NCBI RefSeq assembly: GCF_014191425.1
Contig: NZ_JACHWP010000002.1
Span: forward strand, 223,687-287,686
Source of the DNA: Helcobacillus massiliensis
Lineage (GTDB): Bacteria > Actinomycetota > Actinomycetes > Actinomycetales > Dermabacteraceae
Direction: 5' to 3'
DNA length: 64,000 nt
Shown: in pieces, positions 49,072-57,945 of the stretch
Position numbering within the stretch: the first letter of the stretch is position 1
How the letters are laid out: each line of letters begins with the position of its first letter
The notes under the pieces: generated by a model
The model's database searches: none
The model's input: the letters and a program-made list of their open reading frames with translations, nothing else
Told to the model about the DNA's origin: nothing
Made by a program: the position numbers and the translations under genes

Positions 49072-50787
49072 ATGAAGATTTCGACGAACCGTCGTCTGTT
49101 CCTCCAGGGGACCGCTGTCACCGGCGTGGCCGCAGCCGTTGCGGGCTGCTCGCAGAAGACCTCCGAGCAGCAGGCTGAGGAAGCGAAGAAGGACAACGAG
49201 AAGAAGGCCAAGGAGCAGGCCGAGCTGCCCTCCACCGCGTGGGAGAAAGTCGAGTACGCCGACGTCAAGGACGGCGGCTCCCTCAGCATGGCGATCTCCC
49301 AGATCCCCGCGAACTGGAACAATTCCCACCCGGACGGCAACGAGGTCTCGCTGACCACGATCATGGGGCCGCTGGGCGACAACAACGGCATCGCAGTCCT
49401 CGAGGACGGCAAGCTGGAGTTCCGTCCCGAGTACATCGAATCCGCCGAGATCACCAGCGAGGACCCGCAGATCGTCACGGTGAAGTACAACAAGGACGCA
49501 AAGTGGGACGACGGCAAGCCCGTCACCACCAAGGACTACGCGGCGTACGCGAAGGCGATGTCCGGCAAGGACGAGGCCTACACCGTCACCTCCACCCAGG
49601 GCTGGGAGCTCATCAAAGAGGTCCGTCCGAAGGGTGACTTCGAGATGGAGGTGGAGTTCGAGAGCTCCTTCCCCGACTGGATGGCCTTCCTCTACCCGGG
49701 CATGCAGGAAGAGGTCGCCAAGGACCCGAAGAAGTGGAACGAGGGCCACATCAGCGAGCCCATGCCGGGCAAGGGACCGTTCAAGATCGCAAACCTCGAC
49801 AAGAACGGCGGCGTGGTCACCCTTGAGCGCAACGACAAGTGGTGGGGCGAGAAGGCGAAGCTCGACAAGATCATCTTCCGCGTTGTGACCCAGCAGAACG
49901 CCCCGCAGGCGTTCGCCAACGGCGAGATCGACATGATCGACATCGCTGACGGCGACACCTACGGCCAGGCCAAGGGCCGCAAGGACGCCGACATCCAGAA
50001 GTCCAACGGTCTGACCTGGACCCACCTGACCATCAACACCAAATCCGCCGAGGGTGCGCTGGGTGACATCAAGGTGCGCGAGGCGATCTTCAAGGCGGTC
50101 AACCGCGACGCCGTCGGCCGCGCCGTGGTCGGTCCGCTGGACGCCCCGGTGGTCCTGGCGAACAACTACATCTTCATGCCGGGCCAGGAGGGCTACGAGG
50201 ACTCCTTCGGCGGATCCCTCGACGCCCCTGATGCCGCTGCTGCGGAGAAGGTGCTCCAGGACGCCGGCTACAAGAAGAACGGCAAGGTCTACGAGAAGGA
50301 CGGCAAGAAGCTGGCCTTCGAGATCGTGATCCCGGCCGAGACGAAGTCCAACTCGGACCGCGCCTCGCAGGTGATGAAGGACCTCAACGCGATCGGCTTC
50401 GAGGTCAAGCTGAAGACCGTTCCGCCGGACGCGTACTTCTCCGAGTACATCCTCAAGGGCTCCTTCTCCGCTGTGACGTTCTCGTGGGTGGGCAGCTACC
50501 TGCCGCAGCTCGGCGGCATCAACCTGTTCCTCCCCGGCTCGGCGCAGAACTACTCCGGCTACGAGGATCCGGCTCTGAAGGACATCGCGAAGAAGGTCCA
50601 GACCGAGCTCGACCCGCAGAAGCGCATCGACGCCTCCAATGAGTTCTCCAAGAAGCTCGCCGAAGGCTACGCGGTGCTCCCGTTCTACGCCACCCCGATC
50701 GTGGTCGGCGTGAAGAAGGGCCTGGTCAACATCGGTGCCGCGCAGTTCGAATCCACCGACTGGACCAAGGTCGGCTTCAAGGCCTGA
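49072..50787 (+). CDS. Peptide-binding lipoprotein (SBP family 5)
   Basis: A 571-residue solute-binding protein anchored on the cell surface. The signal is MKISTNRRLFLQGTAVTGVAAAVAGC: twin Arg before the hydrophobic part and the lipobox VAGC, with lipidation at Cys 26, so it may use the Tat route. A Lys/Glu-rich linker follows. The body is a family 5 protein (PEYIESAEITSEDPQIVTVKYNKDAKWDDGKPVTTKDYAAY, KVREAIFKAVNRDAV). It is the last gene of the importer operon, preceded by AAGGAAGAG and followed by a strong terminator. Ligand unknown; peptides likely. Confidence 0.93.
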   Translation: MKISTNRRLFLQGTAVTGVAAAVAGCSQKTSEQQAEEAKKDNEKKAKEQAELPSTAWEKVEYADVKDGGSLSMAISQIPANWNNSHPDGNEVSLTTIMGPLGDNNGIAVLEDGKLEFRPEYIESAEITSEDPQIVTVKYNKDAKWDDGKPVTTKDYAAYAKAMSGKDEAYTVTSTQGWELIKEVRPKGDFEMEVEFESSFPDWMAFLYPGMQEEVAKDPKKWNEGHISEPMPGKGPFKIANLDKNGGVVTLERNDKWWGEKAKLDKIIFRVVTQQNAPQAFANGEIDMIDIADGDTYGQAKGRKDADIQKSNGLTWTHLTINTKSAEGALGDIKVREAIFKAVNRDAVGRAVVGPLDAPVVLANNYIFMPGQEGYEDSFGGSLDAPDAAAAEKVLQDAGYKKNGKVYEKDGKKLAFEIVIPAETKSNSDRASQVMKDLNAIGFEVKLKTVPPDAYFSEYILKGSFSAVTFSWVGSYLPQLGGINLFLPGSAQNYSGYEDPALKDIAKKVQTELDPQKRIDASNEFSKKLAEGYAVLPFYATPIVVGVKKGLVNIGAAQFESTDWTKVGFKA

Positions 50788-50819
50788 TGCCCGTCTCCAG
50801 CTGACGCGCTGACGATCAG

Positions 50820-50854
50820 AGCGGCCCCGCATCCATCACGGATGCGGGGCCGCT
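50820..50854. terminator. Bidirectional terminator after the peptide-binding protein
   Basis: A 15-bp stem, AGCGGCCCCGCATCC pairing with its complement across a 5-base loop (50820-50854), lies between the convergent peptide-binding protein and PH-like genes. Confidence 0.85.
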
Positions 50855-50883
50855 CCTCGCTATATCAGCGCCTGCAGGCCGAT

Positions 50884-51528
50884 CTACACCAGCGCCTGCA
50901 GGGCGATCAGGCCGACGGAGGCCGCCAGCACCGCAATGCTGATGCCGTTCAGCCGCACCTGCATCGCCCCGGTCAGCTCACCGTCCACCAGATGATGGTC
51001 CTGGTAGCCGTCCACCCGCTCCTTCAGCGGCCACGCCGCCGACGCCTTCTGCTCCGCCAGCAGCTGCGCACTGGACGTCTGCCCCATCGGCGCGGTCGGC
51101 GGCTTCTTCGAGGACGTCCGCGAGAAGGCGTCCAGCAGGCCCTGCTTCCGGATCGCCGGGGCGCTCCACGCCGTCACCGTCCGGTTCTCGCCGCAGGCAT
51201 CCACCGCATCGATCTTCAGCATCGACCCGATCCGCACTCGATCCACCGCGCTGTACGGGATCCGGTAGGTGTGCAGAATGTTCCGCACCTCCATGCGGTC
51301 GGTGAACACACGCACGCCCGGCAGGATCATCACCACCACCAGCAGCGCCGCGATCAGCAGCATCACCGGGCCGAAGCGTCGGAGCCCGTCGGCCGCCCCC
51401 ACCGTGAGGACGGCGTTGCCCACGAGGATGATCACCAGCGCCAGCGCAACCACGCCGATCCACAGGCTGGAGCGCGCCCGCAGCGTCTCCAGCGGCCGGT
51501 CAGTGGTTCCGCTCGGCTCAGCGGTCAT
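50884..51528 (-). CDS. PH-domain membrane protein, unknown function
   Basis: A 214-residue protein. Two helices (about 22-45 and 52-70) precede the strand-rich VFTDRMEVRNILHTYRIPYSAVDRVRIGSMLKIDAV, typical of bacterial PH domains (PH_6 type). A basic, Ser/Pro-rich middle and a C-terminal helix (ISIAVLAASVGLIALQAL) follow. Similar in layout to the protein at 31570-32232. Its start overlaps the stop of the DUF6457 gene by 11 bases, so it closes the moeA2 operon. Role unknown; association with molybdenum cofactor genes may be incidental. Confidence 0.72.
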   Translation of the reverse strand: MTAEPSGTTDRPLETLRARSSLWIGVVALALVIILVGNAVLTVGAADGLRRFGPVMLLIAALLVVVMILPGVRVFTDRMEVRNILHTYRIPYSAVDRVRIGSMLKIDAVDACGENRTVTAWSAPAIRKQGLLDAFSRTSSKKPPTAPMGQTSSAQLLAEQKASAAWPLKERVDGYQDHHLVDGELTGAMQVRLNGISIAVLAASVGLIALQALV

Positions 51529-51808
51529 CAGCGGGGTGCTCGTCCATGCGGGCGCGGACTGCGGCGCGGACCGTGTCCGCGGCCTCCTGCCAGGAGGCGG
51601 CGCGGCCGGTGCCCACGAGGTAGCCGATCAGCAGCGACGCGATCGGTCCGGCGGGGCGCACAATGCCGTGCGCGGTGACACCGGTGACGCCGAGGATGCG
51701 GTCCCGGGCGTCGTCGTCGATCGCCGGCATGCCGTCCACCTCCACCGTGAGCGAGTCGATGAACGCCTGCAGCTCCGCCATCGTGGCGGGGTCGTCGCGT
51801 CGAACCAT
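51518..51808 (-). CDS. DUF6457 domain-containing protein
   Basis: A 96-residue soluble helical protein. MAELQAFIDSLTVEV and ILGVTGVTAHGIVRPAGPIASLLIGYLVGTG match the DUF6457 family, small proteins found in actinobacterial molybdenum cofactor operons. Here it follows moeA2, supporting that link. I prefer the start at 51808 because GGAGGG lies 7 bases upstream; an ATG at 51832 overlapping the moeA2 stop is possible and would add eight residues. Biochemical role unknown. Confidence 0.75.
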   Translation of the reverse strand: MVRRDDPATMAELQAFIDSLTVEVDGMPAIDDDARDRILGVTGVTAHGIVRPAGPIASLLIGYLVGTGRAASWQEAADTVRAAVRARMDEHPADDR

Positions 51809-51828
51809 AGTTCTTCCCTCCGGATCCG

Positions 51829-53127
51829 TCATTTCCCGGTCAGCAGGGGGATCACGAGAACCTCGTCGGTGCCCTGCAGACCGGTCACCATCATCGCATC
51901 AGCGGTGGCGTACGGCAGCAGGCGCCGGCCGGGAACCTCCCGGACCACAACGGCGCCCTCGCGGTGCTCGATCACCGCGGGCTTCACCTCCGCGCCGCGG
52001 CGACGGGGCGTGCGCGGCCCGTGCCCGGTGTTCGCCTCCTCCGCCTGCTCGGCGGGGACCATGATGTCCGAGGGGACCGTTTCGAACAGGGGCCGGATGA
52101 ACAGGTGGAACCCGACGATCGCGCCGACGGGTGTGCCCGGCAGGTGCACCATCGGCACCCCGCTGTACGTGCCGACGCCCTGCGGTCCGCCGGGGCGCAT
52201 CGCCAGGTGCTCGAATCGGGAGGCGCCCGCCGCTGGGGAGTCCGTGCCGGCGGCGAACGCGGCCTTGACGACGTCGTACGCGCCGGAGCCGACGCCGCCG
52301 GTGGTGATGATGAGGTCGCTGTCCGCGGCGCGGCGGGCCACGGCGGCGATCAGGGCGGCCGGCTCATCGCTGATGTGCTCCACGCTCGAACGGACACCGA
52401 AGTGCCGCAGCGATGCCGCGAGCGCCGGCCCGTTCGACTCCAGGACCTCACCGCTGTCACCCGCGTCCGCGGAGTGCGCGGAGACCAGCTCGTCTCCGGT
52501 CATGATGATCGCGACGCGGCGCGGCTCCTGCACCGTCACCTCGCTGGTGCCGGCGGCAAGAGCAACCGCGATCAGGGTGGGGGTGAGGCGGCGGCCGGCC
52601 TCGGCGAGTTCGGCGCCGCGCGGGATCTCCTCTCCGATGTCGCGGATGTGGCGGCCCGGCGTGAACGTGGTCGGTTCGGCGGCGGCGTCGGGATGGATGG
52701 TGATGGACGCGGGCAAGGGGCCGGTCTGCTCCGCGTCGGTGTGCTCCACGGGGACGACGATGTCGAAGCCGTCGGGGACGCGCGCGCCGGTCATGATCCT
52801 CAGGGCCGACGGGTGCTCATCGAGCGTGGAGTGGTCCAGGTCGAGTCGATCCCCGTCGGCCGTCAGGATTCCGCCGGTGACTCCGGCGGGGATGTCGCCG
52901 ATGACGCGGTAGGTGCGGTGCGGGGCGTCGATGCTGCGGATCGCGAAGCCGTCCATCGCGCTCTGCGGGAACTGGGGCGCCGGGCGGGCGGCGAGCAGCG
53001 GCTCGGCGAGGATGAACCCCTCGGCCTGGACGGTGGGCAGGGTGCGGGTGCGCGCATCGGGCAGCTGGGCGATCTGCTGGACGACGGCGCGCCACTGCAC
53101 AGGGCCGATGGACGAGTGGATGGGCAT
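51829..53127 (-). CDS. moeA2: MoeA-like molybdopterin molybdenumtransferase, second copy
   Basis: A 432-residue MoeA homologue. Family motifs are PQFPQSAMDGFAI, IMTGARVPDGFDIVVPVEHTD, GRHIRDIGEEIPRGAELAEAGRRLTPTLIAVALAAGTSEV, VAIIMTGDELV, GEVLESNGPALAASLRHFGV and LPGTPVGAIVGFHLFIRPLF. The last reads PGTPV where the first copy has PGNPV, one of several differences that may reflect specialisation for another cofactor form. ATG at 53127 is 6 bases after TACAGT. It leads an operon with DUF6457 and a PH-like protein, away from the main cluster. Confidence 0.9.
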   Translation of the reverse strand: MPIHSSIGPVQWRAVVQQIAQLPDARTRTLPTVQAEGFILAEPLLAARPAPQFPQSAMDGFAIRSIDAPHRTYRVIGDIPAGVTGGILTADGDRLDLDHSTLDEHPSALRIMTGARVPDGFDIVVPVEHTDAEQTGPLPASITIHPDAAAEPTTFTPGRHIRDIGEEIPRGAELAEAGRRLTPTLIAVALAAGTSEVTVQEPRRVAIIMTGDELVSAHSADAGDSGEVLESNGPALAASLRHFGVRSSVEHISDEPAALIAAVARRAADSDLIITTGGVGSGAYDVVKAAFAAGTDSPAAGASRFEHLAMRPGGPQGVGTYSGVPMVHLPGTPVGAIVGFHLFIRPLFETVPSDIMVPAEQAEEANTGHGPRTPRRRGAEVKPAVIEHREGAVVVREVPGRRLLPYATADAMMVTGLQGTDEVLVIPLLTGK

Positions 53128-53195
53128 GGGGCCACTGTATCCGGGTGGGCTACAGTGATGCGCACCACATCCGGCTCCGATGAGAGGACCCTCCG

Positions 53196-54515
53196 ATGAG
53201 CACCTGGACCTCCCCCAGTCGCCGCACCGTGATGGCGAGGACCGCTGCCGCCCTCGCCGCCGGTGCCGTCACCGCCTGCGGCTCCGCGAAGCCGGGCAGC
53301 GGCTCCGATCCGGGCGAGCCCGCGAAGGCGGACTTCAGCGAGCGGGGCCCCATCACCCTCGCGAAGGGAAAGGACACCACCGGGCATCTGCGCAGCCAGG
53401 TGGAGGCGTGGAACAAGGAGCACCCGGACGAAGAGGTGACATTCCTGGAACTGTCCGAAAGCGCCGACGAGCAGCGTGTGCAGCTCGTCAACAACGCTCG
53501 CTCGAAGTCCGACGCGTACACGGTCCTCGGCATGGACGTGGTGTGGATGGCGGAGTTCGCCGCCAACAAGTGGGTGGTGGAGCTGCCGAAGGACCGCTTC
53601 CCCTTCGACGACATGGTCCCGTCCACCGTCACCACCGCCACCTACTTCGACCGCCTCTACGGCGTGCCGTGGGCATCGAACGCGGAGCTGCTGTTCTACC
53701 GCAAGGACCTGCTGGAGAAGGCAGGTGCTGACAGCGCCCCCACCTCGGTGGAGGAGATGTTCGAGATCGCCGAGGCCATCACCGGCAAGGAGGAGTCAGT
53801 CTTCGGGTTCGGCTCCCAGTTCGCGAAGTACGAGGGGCTGACAGTGCAGATCACCGGCCTGATCGCCTCCGCCGGCGGTGTGCTCTTCGACGACGAGGGA
53901 ACACCCCACGCCGACTCCCCCGAAGCGATCCGCGCCATGACCGAGCTGCGGTCGGCGTTCGATTCCGGAGTCATCCCGAAGGAGGCGCTCACCTACAAGG
54001 AGGAGGAGTCCCGCCAGGCGTTTCAGGACGGCCGGCTGGTGTTCATGCAGAACTGGCCGTACATCTGGGAACTGGTGAACAAGACGGACGGATCCTCGAA
54101 GGTCACCGGAAAGGTGGGCCTCGTGCCGCTGCCGGGCATCGGCGGGAAGAAGGGCGCCTCCACTCTCGGCGGTCTCAACTGGTCGATCTCCGCGTTCGCC
54201 GGCAATCACGGCACAGCCGCGGACTTCATCTCCTACCTGGTGAAGGAGGAGTCGCAGAAGGAGTTCGCAATGGCGACCGCGCAGGCACCGACCCTCACCT
54301 CCCTGTACGAGGACAAGGATCTGATCAACAGGTACGCGTTCTGGACGGCACTGAAGGAGGGCATCGACGCAGGCGTCTCGCGTCCGCCGACCGTGCGCTA
54401 CGCAGAGGTGACGCAGGCGATCCAGGAGTCGGCGTACCGCATCATCTCGGGCGAGGCCGAGGTGGAGCCGGAGATGAAGGCACTGCAGAAGGCGCTGGTG
54501 AAGCTCGCGCCCTGA
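53196..54515 (+). CDS. Sugar-type ABC binding lipoprotein (SBP family 1), first copy
   Basis: A 439-residue solute-binding protein. N-terminal signal SRRTVMARTAAALAAGAVTAC with a twin Arg and lipobox VTAC. The mature part has GHLRSQVEAWNKEHPDEEVTFLELSESADEQR, YTVLGMDVVWMAEFAANKWVVELP, SNAELLFYRKDLLEKAG and GRLVFMQNWPYIWELV, typical of family 1 binding proteins for sugars. It is clearly related to the next gene along its whole length, so the pair arose by duplication. It stands 96 bases upstream of copy 2. GAGAGGA precedes the ATG. Confidence 0.9.
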   Translation: MSTWTSPSRRTVMARTAAALAAGAVTACGSAKPGSGSDPGEPAKADFSERGPITLAKGKDTTGHLRSQVEAWNKEHPDEEVTFLELSESADEQRVQLVNNARSKSDAYTVLGMDVVWMAEFAANKWVVELPKDRFPFDDMVPSTVTTATYFDRLYGVPWASNAELLFYRKDLLEKAGADSAPTSVEEMFEIAEAITGKEESVFGFGSQFAKYEGLTVQITGLIASAGGVLFDDEGTPHADSPEAIRAMTELRSAFDSGVIPKEALTYKEEESRQAFQDGRLVFMQNWPYIWELVNKTDGSSKVTGKVGLVPLPGIGGKKGASTLGGLNWSISAFAGNHGTAADFISYLVKEESQKEFAMATAQAPTLTSLYEDKDLINRYAFWTALKEGIDAGVSRPPTVRYAEVTQAIQESAYRIISGEAEVEPEMKALQKALVKLAP

Positions 54516-54611
54516 TCCAGCGGGCGAAAGGCTCCGGATGCAGCAGATCACACGTATTACAGTATGGTCACAGAGGCGCTGTTCGGCGCCTGGATTCAAG
54601 GAGGAACCCCA

Positions 54612-55931
54612 ATGTCATCTGGCTTCACCCCTTCCCGCCGCGGTGTGCTCGCCGCTGGCACTGCCGGCGCAGCAGCTCTCGGTCTCGCTGCCTGCGGAGG
54701 CGACAAGTCCTCCTCCGGCGGCGCCGAGCCCGCCCAGGGCAATTTCGACGAGCGCGGCCCCATCACCTTCGCGACCGGCAAGGACACCTCCGGCAAGCTG
54801 AAGGAGTTCCTCGAGAAGTGGAACTCCCAGCACCCCGACGAGAAGGTCACCCTCTCGGAGCTGCCGGAGTCCGCCGATGAGCAGCGCGCCCAGTTCATCA
54901 ACAACGCGCAGGCGAAGTCCGATGCCTTCACCGTGCTCGGCCTCGACGTGGTGTGGACCGCCGAGTTCGCCGCCCAGCAGTGGGTGGTGGAGCTGCCGGA
55001 GGACAAGTTCCCGCTGAAGGAGCTCATCCCCGCCACCGTGGAGACCGGCAGGTACTTCAAGAAGCTGTACGCCGTCCCGTTCACCACCAACGCCGAGCTC
55101 CTCTTCTACCGCAAGGACCTCCTGTCCGCCGCCGGCACCGAAGAGGCGCCGAAGTCCTTCGAGGAGATGTACCAGCTGATCGACGAGATCAGGAAGTCCC
55201 CCGACGGCAAGGACACCCTCGGCTTCGGCTCCCAGTACTCCAAGTACGAGGGCCTGACCGTGCAGCTGACCGGCCTGGCGAAGTCCGCCGGCGGCGCCCT
55301 GTTCGACGACCAGGGCAAGCCCACCGTCAACACCCCCGACGTGATCGCCGGTGTGCAGGCAGTCCGCGACGGCTTCGACTCCAAGCACATTCCGAAGGAG
55401 GCCCTCACCTACAAGGAGGAGGAGTCCCGCCAGGCGTTCCAGGACGGCAAGCTCGCGTTCCTGCAGAACTGGCCGTACGTGTGGGAGCTCGCCCAGAACG
55501 AGGACGGCTCCTCCTCGGTGAACGGCAAGATCGACGTCGCCCCGATCCCCGGCGTCGGCGACAAGCCCGGATCCTCCACCCTCGGCGGCCTCAACTACGC
55601 CATCTCCGCGTTCGGCAAGAACCAGGGCACGGCGGTGGACTTCATCGCCTTCATGGCCGCCGAAGAGCAGCAGAAGGAGTGGGCGATCGCGACCGCTCAG
55701 GCCCCGGCGTCGGCCGCGGTCTACGAGGACGAGGAAGTGCTGAAGAAGTTCCCGTTCTTCCCGACCCTGAAGGAAGCGATCGACGGCGGCACGCCGCGCC
55801 CGCAGGTCGTGAAGTACGGGGATGTCACCCAGGCGATCCAGGAGGCCGGCTACGCCGTGTTCTCCGGTGAGAAGGAAGCGAAGGCCGCGATGGACGAGCT
55901 GCAGAAGCAGCTCGAATCCCTCGAGTCCTGA
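54612..55931 (+). CDS. Sugar-type ABC binding lipoprotein (SBP family 1), second copy
   Basis: A 439-residue paralogue of the preceding gene, same length and same order of motifs (KEFLEKWNSQHPDEKVTLSEL, TVLGLDVVWTAEFAAQQWVVELP, KYEGLTVQLTGLAKSAGGALFDD, KLAFLQNWPYVWELAQ). Signal SRRGVLAAGTAGAAALGLAAC has twin Arg and the lipobox LAAC, followed by a Ser/Gly-rich linker. AAGGAGG gives strong translation, and TATGGT near 54561 may be a separate -10 box. A hairpin after the stop probably lets it be made in excess over the permeases. Ligand unknown, likely an oligosaccharide. Confidence 0.92.
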   Translation: MSSGFTPSRRGVLAAGTAGAAALGLAACGGDKSSSGGAEPAQGNFDERGPITFATGKDTSGKLKEFLEKWNSQHPDEKVTLSELPESADEQRAQFINNAQAKSDAFTVLGLDVVWTAEFAAQQWVVELPEDKFPLKELIPATVETGRYFKKLYAVPFTTNAELLFYRKDLLSAAGTEEAPKSFEEMYQLIDEIRKSPDGKDTLGFGSQYSKYEGLTVQLTGLAKSAGGALFDDQGKPTVNTPDVIAGVQAVRDGFDSKHIPKEALTYKEEESRQAFQDGKLAFLQNWPYVWELAQNEDGSSSVNGKIDVAPIPGVGDKPGSSTLGGLNYAISAFGKNQGTAVDFIAFMAAEEQQKEWAIATAQAPASAAVYEDEEVLKKFPFFPTLKEAIDGGTPRPQVVKYGDVTQAIQEAGYAVFSGEKEAKAAMDELQKQLESLES

Positions 55932-55938
55932 CCGTGAC

Positions 55939-55981
55939 GGAGGGCGGGGACGCCGGCAGAGCGGCCGGCACCCCGCCCTCC
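55939..55981 (+). terminator. Intercistronic hairpin between binding protein and permeases
   Basis: GGAGGGCGGGG (55939-55949) pairs with CCCCGCCCTCC (55971-55981), and an inner GCCGG/CCGGC stem extends it. Hairpins at this place in sugar ABC operons usually act as partial terminators or protect the upstream mRNA, giving more binding protein than permease. Confidence 0.7.
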
Positions 55982-56012
55982 TCTCCCCTCCCCCGATGAA
56001 AGAAGGCCCGAT

Positions 56013-56996
56013 GTGGCTGTGAAGTCCCGTCTGTTCGGGGCGGAGAGCAGAATGGCGTACCTGCTGCTCCTGCCCACCCTGATCCTGCTCGCCGTTGTGG
56101 TGGGCTTCCCGCTGGTGCTGTCGATCTGGCAGTCGTTCTTCCGCGCCGACGACGGCGTGGACCCCGAGACCGGCCTGCTGCAGCAGGGCGACACCTTCGT
56201 GGGCCTGCAGAACTACGCCGACGCGTTCACCTCCTCCGGCGCCGGAGCCGGGTTCTGGAACGCGTTCTGGAACACAACCCTGTTCACCGTGGTCGGCGTC
56301 AGCATCGAGACGGTGCTCGGTGTGGCGATGGCCCTGATCATGGCCCGCGCCCTGCGCGCCACCGGCCTGATCCGCGCCTCCATCCTCATCCCGTGGGCCA
56401 TCCCCACCGTGGTGTCCGCCCTCATGTGGCAGCTGATCTTCGATGCGAACGGCATCGCGAACCGCCTGCTGAACTACCAGGTCCTGTGGACCACGGAGGG
56501 CTGGCAGGCGAAGGCCGCGGTGCTCATCGCGGACATCTGGAAGACCGCGCCCTACATCGGCCTGCTGACCCTCGCGGGCCTGCAGACCATCGACGAGCAG
56601 GTGTACGAGGCCGCGAAGGTGGACGGCGCCGGACGCTGGCGCACCTTCTGGTCGATCACCCTGCCGCTGATCCGTCCCGTCCTCGTGGTCGCGGTCCTGT
56701 TCCGCCTGCTGGACGCGATGCGCATGTTCGACCTGCCCTACGTGCTGCTCGGCAAGCTCCGCAGCGGCCAGACCCTGTCGATGCTCGCGCAGGACGCCGC
56801 CACGAAGACCGACTACGGCATGGCATCGGCGTATTCGATGGTGCTGTTCTGCTACATCTGCCTGGTGGCGTTCCTGTTCATCAGGCTGCTCGGCGCCGAT
56901 GTCCTCGGCGAGTCGTCCACCCGCACGAAGAAGAAGCGCGCGAAGGGCTCGAAGCCGAAGCGCCTGGTCACCACCAGTGAAGGGAGCATGGCATGA
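56013..56996 (+). CDS. Sugar ABC transporter permease (MalF-like)
   Basis: A 327-residue permease of the carbohydrate uptake CUT1 group. SRMAYLLLLPTLILLAVVVGFPLVLSIWQSFF is the usual first helix. About six helices are visible, with the loop GLQNYADAFTSSGAGAGFWNAFWNTTLFTVVG and the EAA-type ATPase contact EAAKVDGAGRWRTFWSITLPLIRPVLVVA. GTG at 56013 has AGAAGG upstream. The basic C-terminus ends with a tail of Lys and Arg. It overlaps the second permease by ATGA. No ATPase gene follows, so a shared MsiK-type ATPase elsewhere is expected. Confidence 0.93.
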   Translation: MAVKSRLFGAESRMAYLLLLPTLILLAVVVGFPLVLSIWQSFFRADDGVDPETGLLQQGDTFVGLQNYADAFTSSGAGAGFWNAFWNTTLFTVVGVSIETVLGVAMALIMARALRATGLIRASILIPWAIPTVVSALMWQLIFDANGIANRLLNYQVLWTTEGWQAKAAVLIADIWKTAPYIGLLTLAGLQTIDEQVYEAAKVDGAGRWRTFWSITLPLIRPVLVVAVLFRLLDAMRMFDLPYVLLGKLRSGQTLSMLAQDAATKTDYGMASAYSMVLFCYICLVAFLFIRLLGADVLGESSTRTKKKRAKGSKPKRLVTTSEGSMA

Positions 56997-57925
56997 GCAC
57001 CGCCGCTTCGACCGCGTCCGCGCAGAACCCGTCGGCCTCCTCCGGCCGCCCCGCCGCCCCCGCCCGACCCGAGAAGCGCAAGGGCGAGCGCGGCGCGAAG
57101 ATCATCGTGGGCCTCGGAATCGCGTTCATCCTCATCTACTGCCTCGCGCCGTTCTACTGGATGACCGTCTCGGCGCTGCGCCTGCCCACGCAGGGCCGCT
57201 CCACCGACCTCATCCCCAACCCCGTCTCCTTCGAGAACTTCCGCGCCGTGTTCGACCCGTCGAACAACTTCATTCGGGCGCTGCTGAACTCCCTGGTGGT
57301 CGCCGGCGGCACCACCATCCTCGTGCTGATCCTCGGCATCGCCGGTGCGTACGCACTGGCGCGGCTGGAGTTCTGGGGCAAGGTGCTGGTGATGTTCGCG
57401 ATCGTCGCCACGTCGATGTTCCCCGTGATCACGCTCGTGGTGCCGCTGCTGAAGATGTTCTCCGGCGGTTTCGACTGGTTCCCGTTCAACTGGATCAACA
57501 CGTACCAGGCGATGATCGTGCCCACGATGAGCTTCGCGCTGCCGCTGGCGGTGTGGAACCTCAACGCGTTCTTCCGCCAACTGCCGGTGGAGCTGGAACA
57601 GGCCGCGATGGTGGACGGCACCACCCGCATGGGAGCGTTCTTCCGCGTCATCCTGCCGCTGAGCGCCCCCGGCGTGTTCACCACCGCGATCATCACGTTC
57701 ATCGCGGCGTGGAACGAGTTCCTCATCGCCCTGACGATGGTGAACTCCCCGGAGATGACCACCGCGAACGTGGCGATCTCGAAGTTCACCGGCTCCTCGC
57801 AGTTCGACACCCCGTACGGCACGAAGATGGCGGCGGGTCTGATCGTGACGGTGCCGCTGATCGTGATGGTGCTGGTGTTCCAGCGCCGCATCGTGGGCGG
57901 TCTGAGCGCCGGTTCGCTGAAGTGA
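56993..57925 (+). CDS. Sugar ABC transporter permease (MalG-like)
   Basis: A 310-residue CUT1 permease partner. A 36-residue polar N-terminus precedes GAKIIVGLGIAFILIYCLAPFYWMTVSALR. NPVSFENFRAVFDPSNNFIRALLNSLVVAGGTTILVLILGIAGAYALARL and the EAA loop LEQAAMVDGTTRMGAFFRVILPLSAPGVFTTAIITFIAAWNEF are the typical MalG elements. Three to six helices are visible, with the usual cytoplasmic end RRIVGGLSAGSLK. Its start overlaps the MalF-like stop by four bases. Last gene of the unit; a methyltransferase gene follows with its own -10 box. Confidence 0.93.
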   Translation: MSTAASTASAQNPSASSGRPAAPARPEKRKGERGAKIIVGLGIAFILIYCLAPFYWMTVSALRLPTQGRSTDLIPNPVSFENFRAVFDPSNNFIRALLNSLVVAGGTTILVLILGIAGAYALARLEFWGKVLVMFAIVATSMFPVITLVVPLLKMFSGGFDWFPFNWINTYQAMIVPTMSFALPLAVWNLNAFFRQLPVELEQAAMVDGTTRMGAFFRVILPLSAPGVFTTAIITFIAAWNEFLIALTMVNSPEMTTANVAISKFTGSSQFDTPYGTKMAAGLIVTVPLIVMVLVFQRRIVGGLSAGSLK

Positions 57926-57945
57926 GGCGCCGCTAGACTGCGGGT

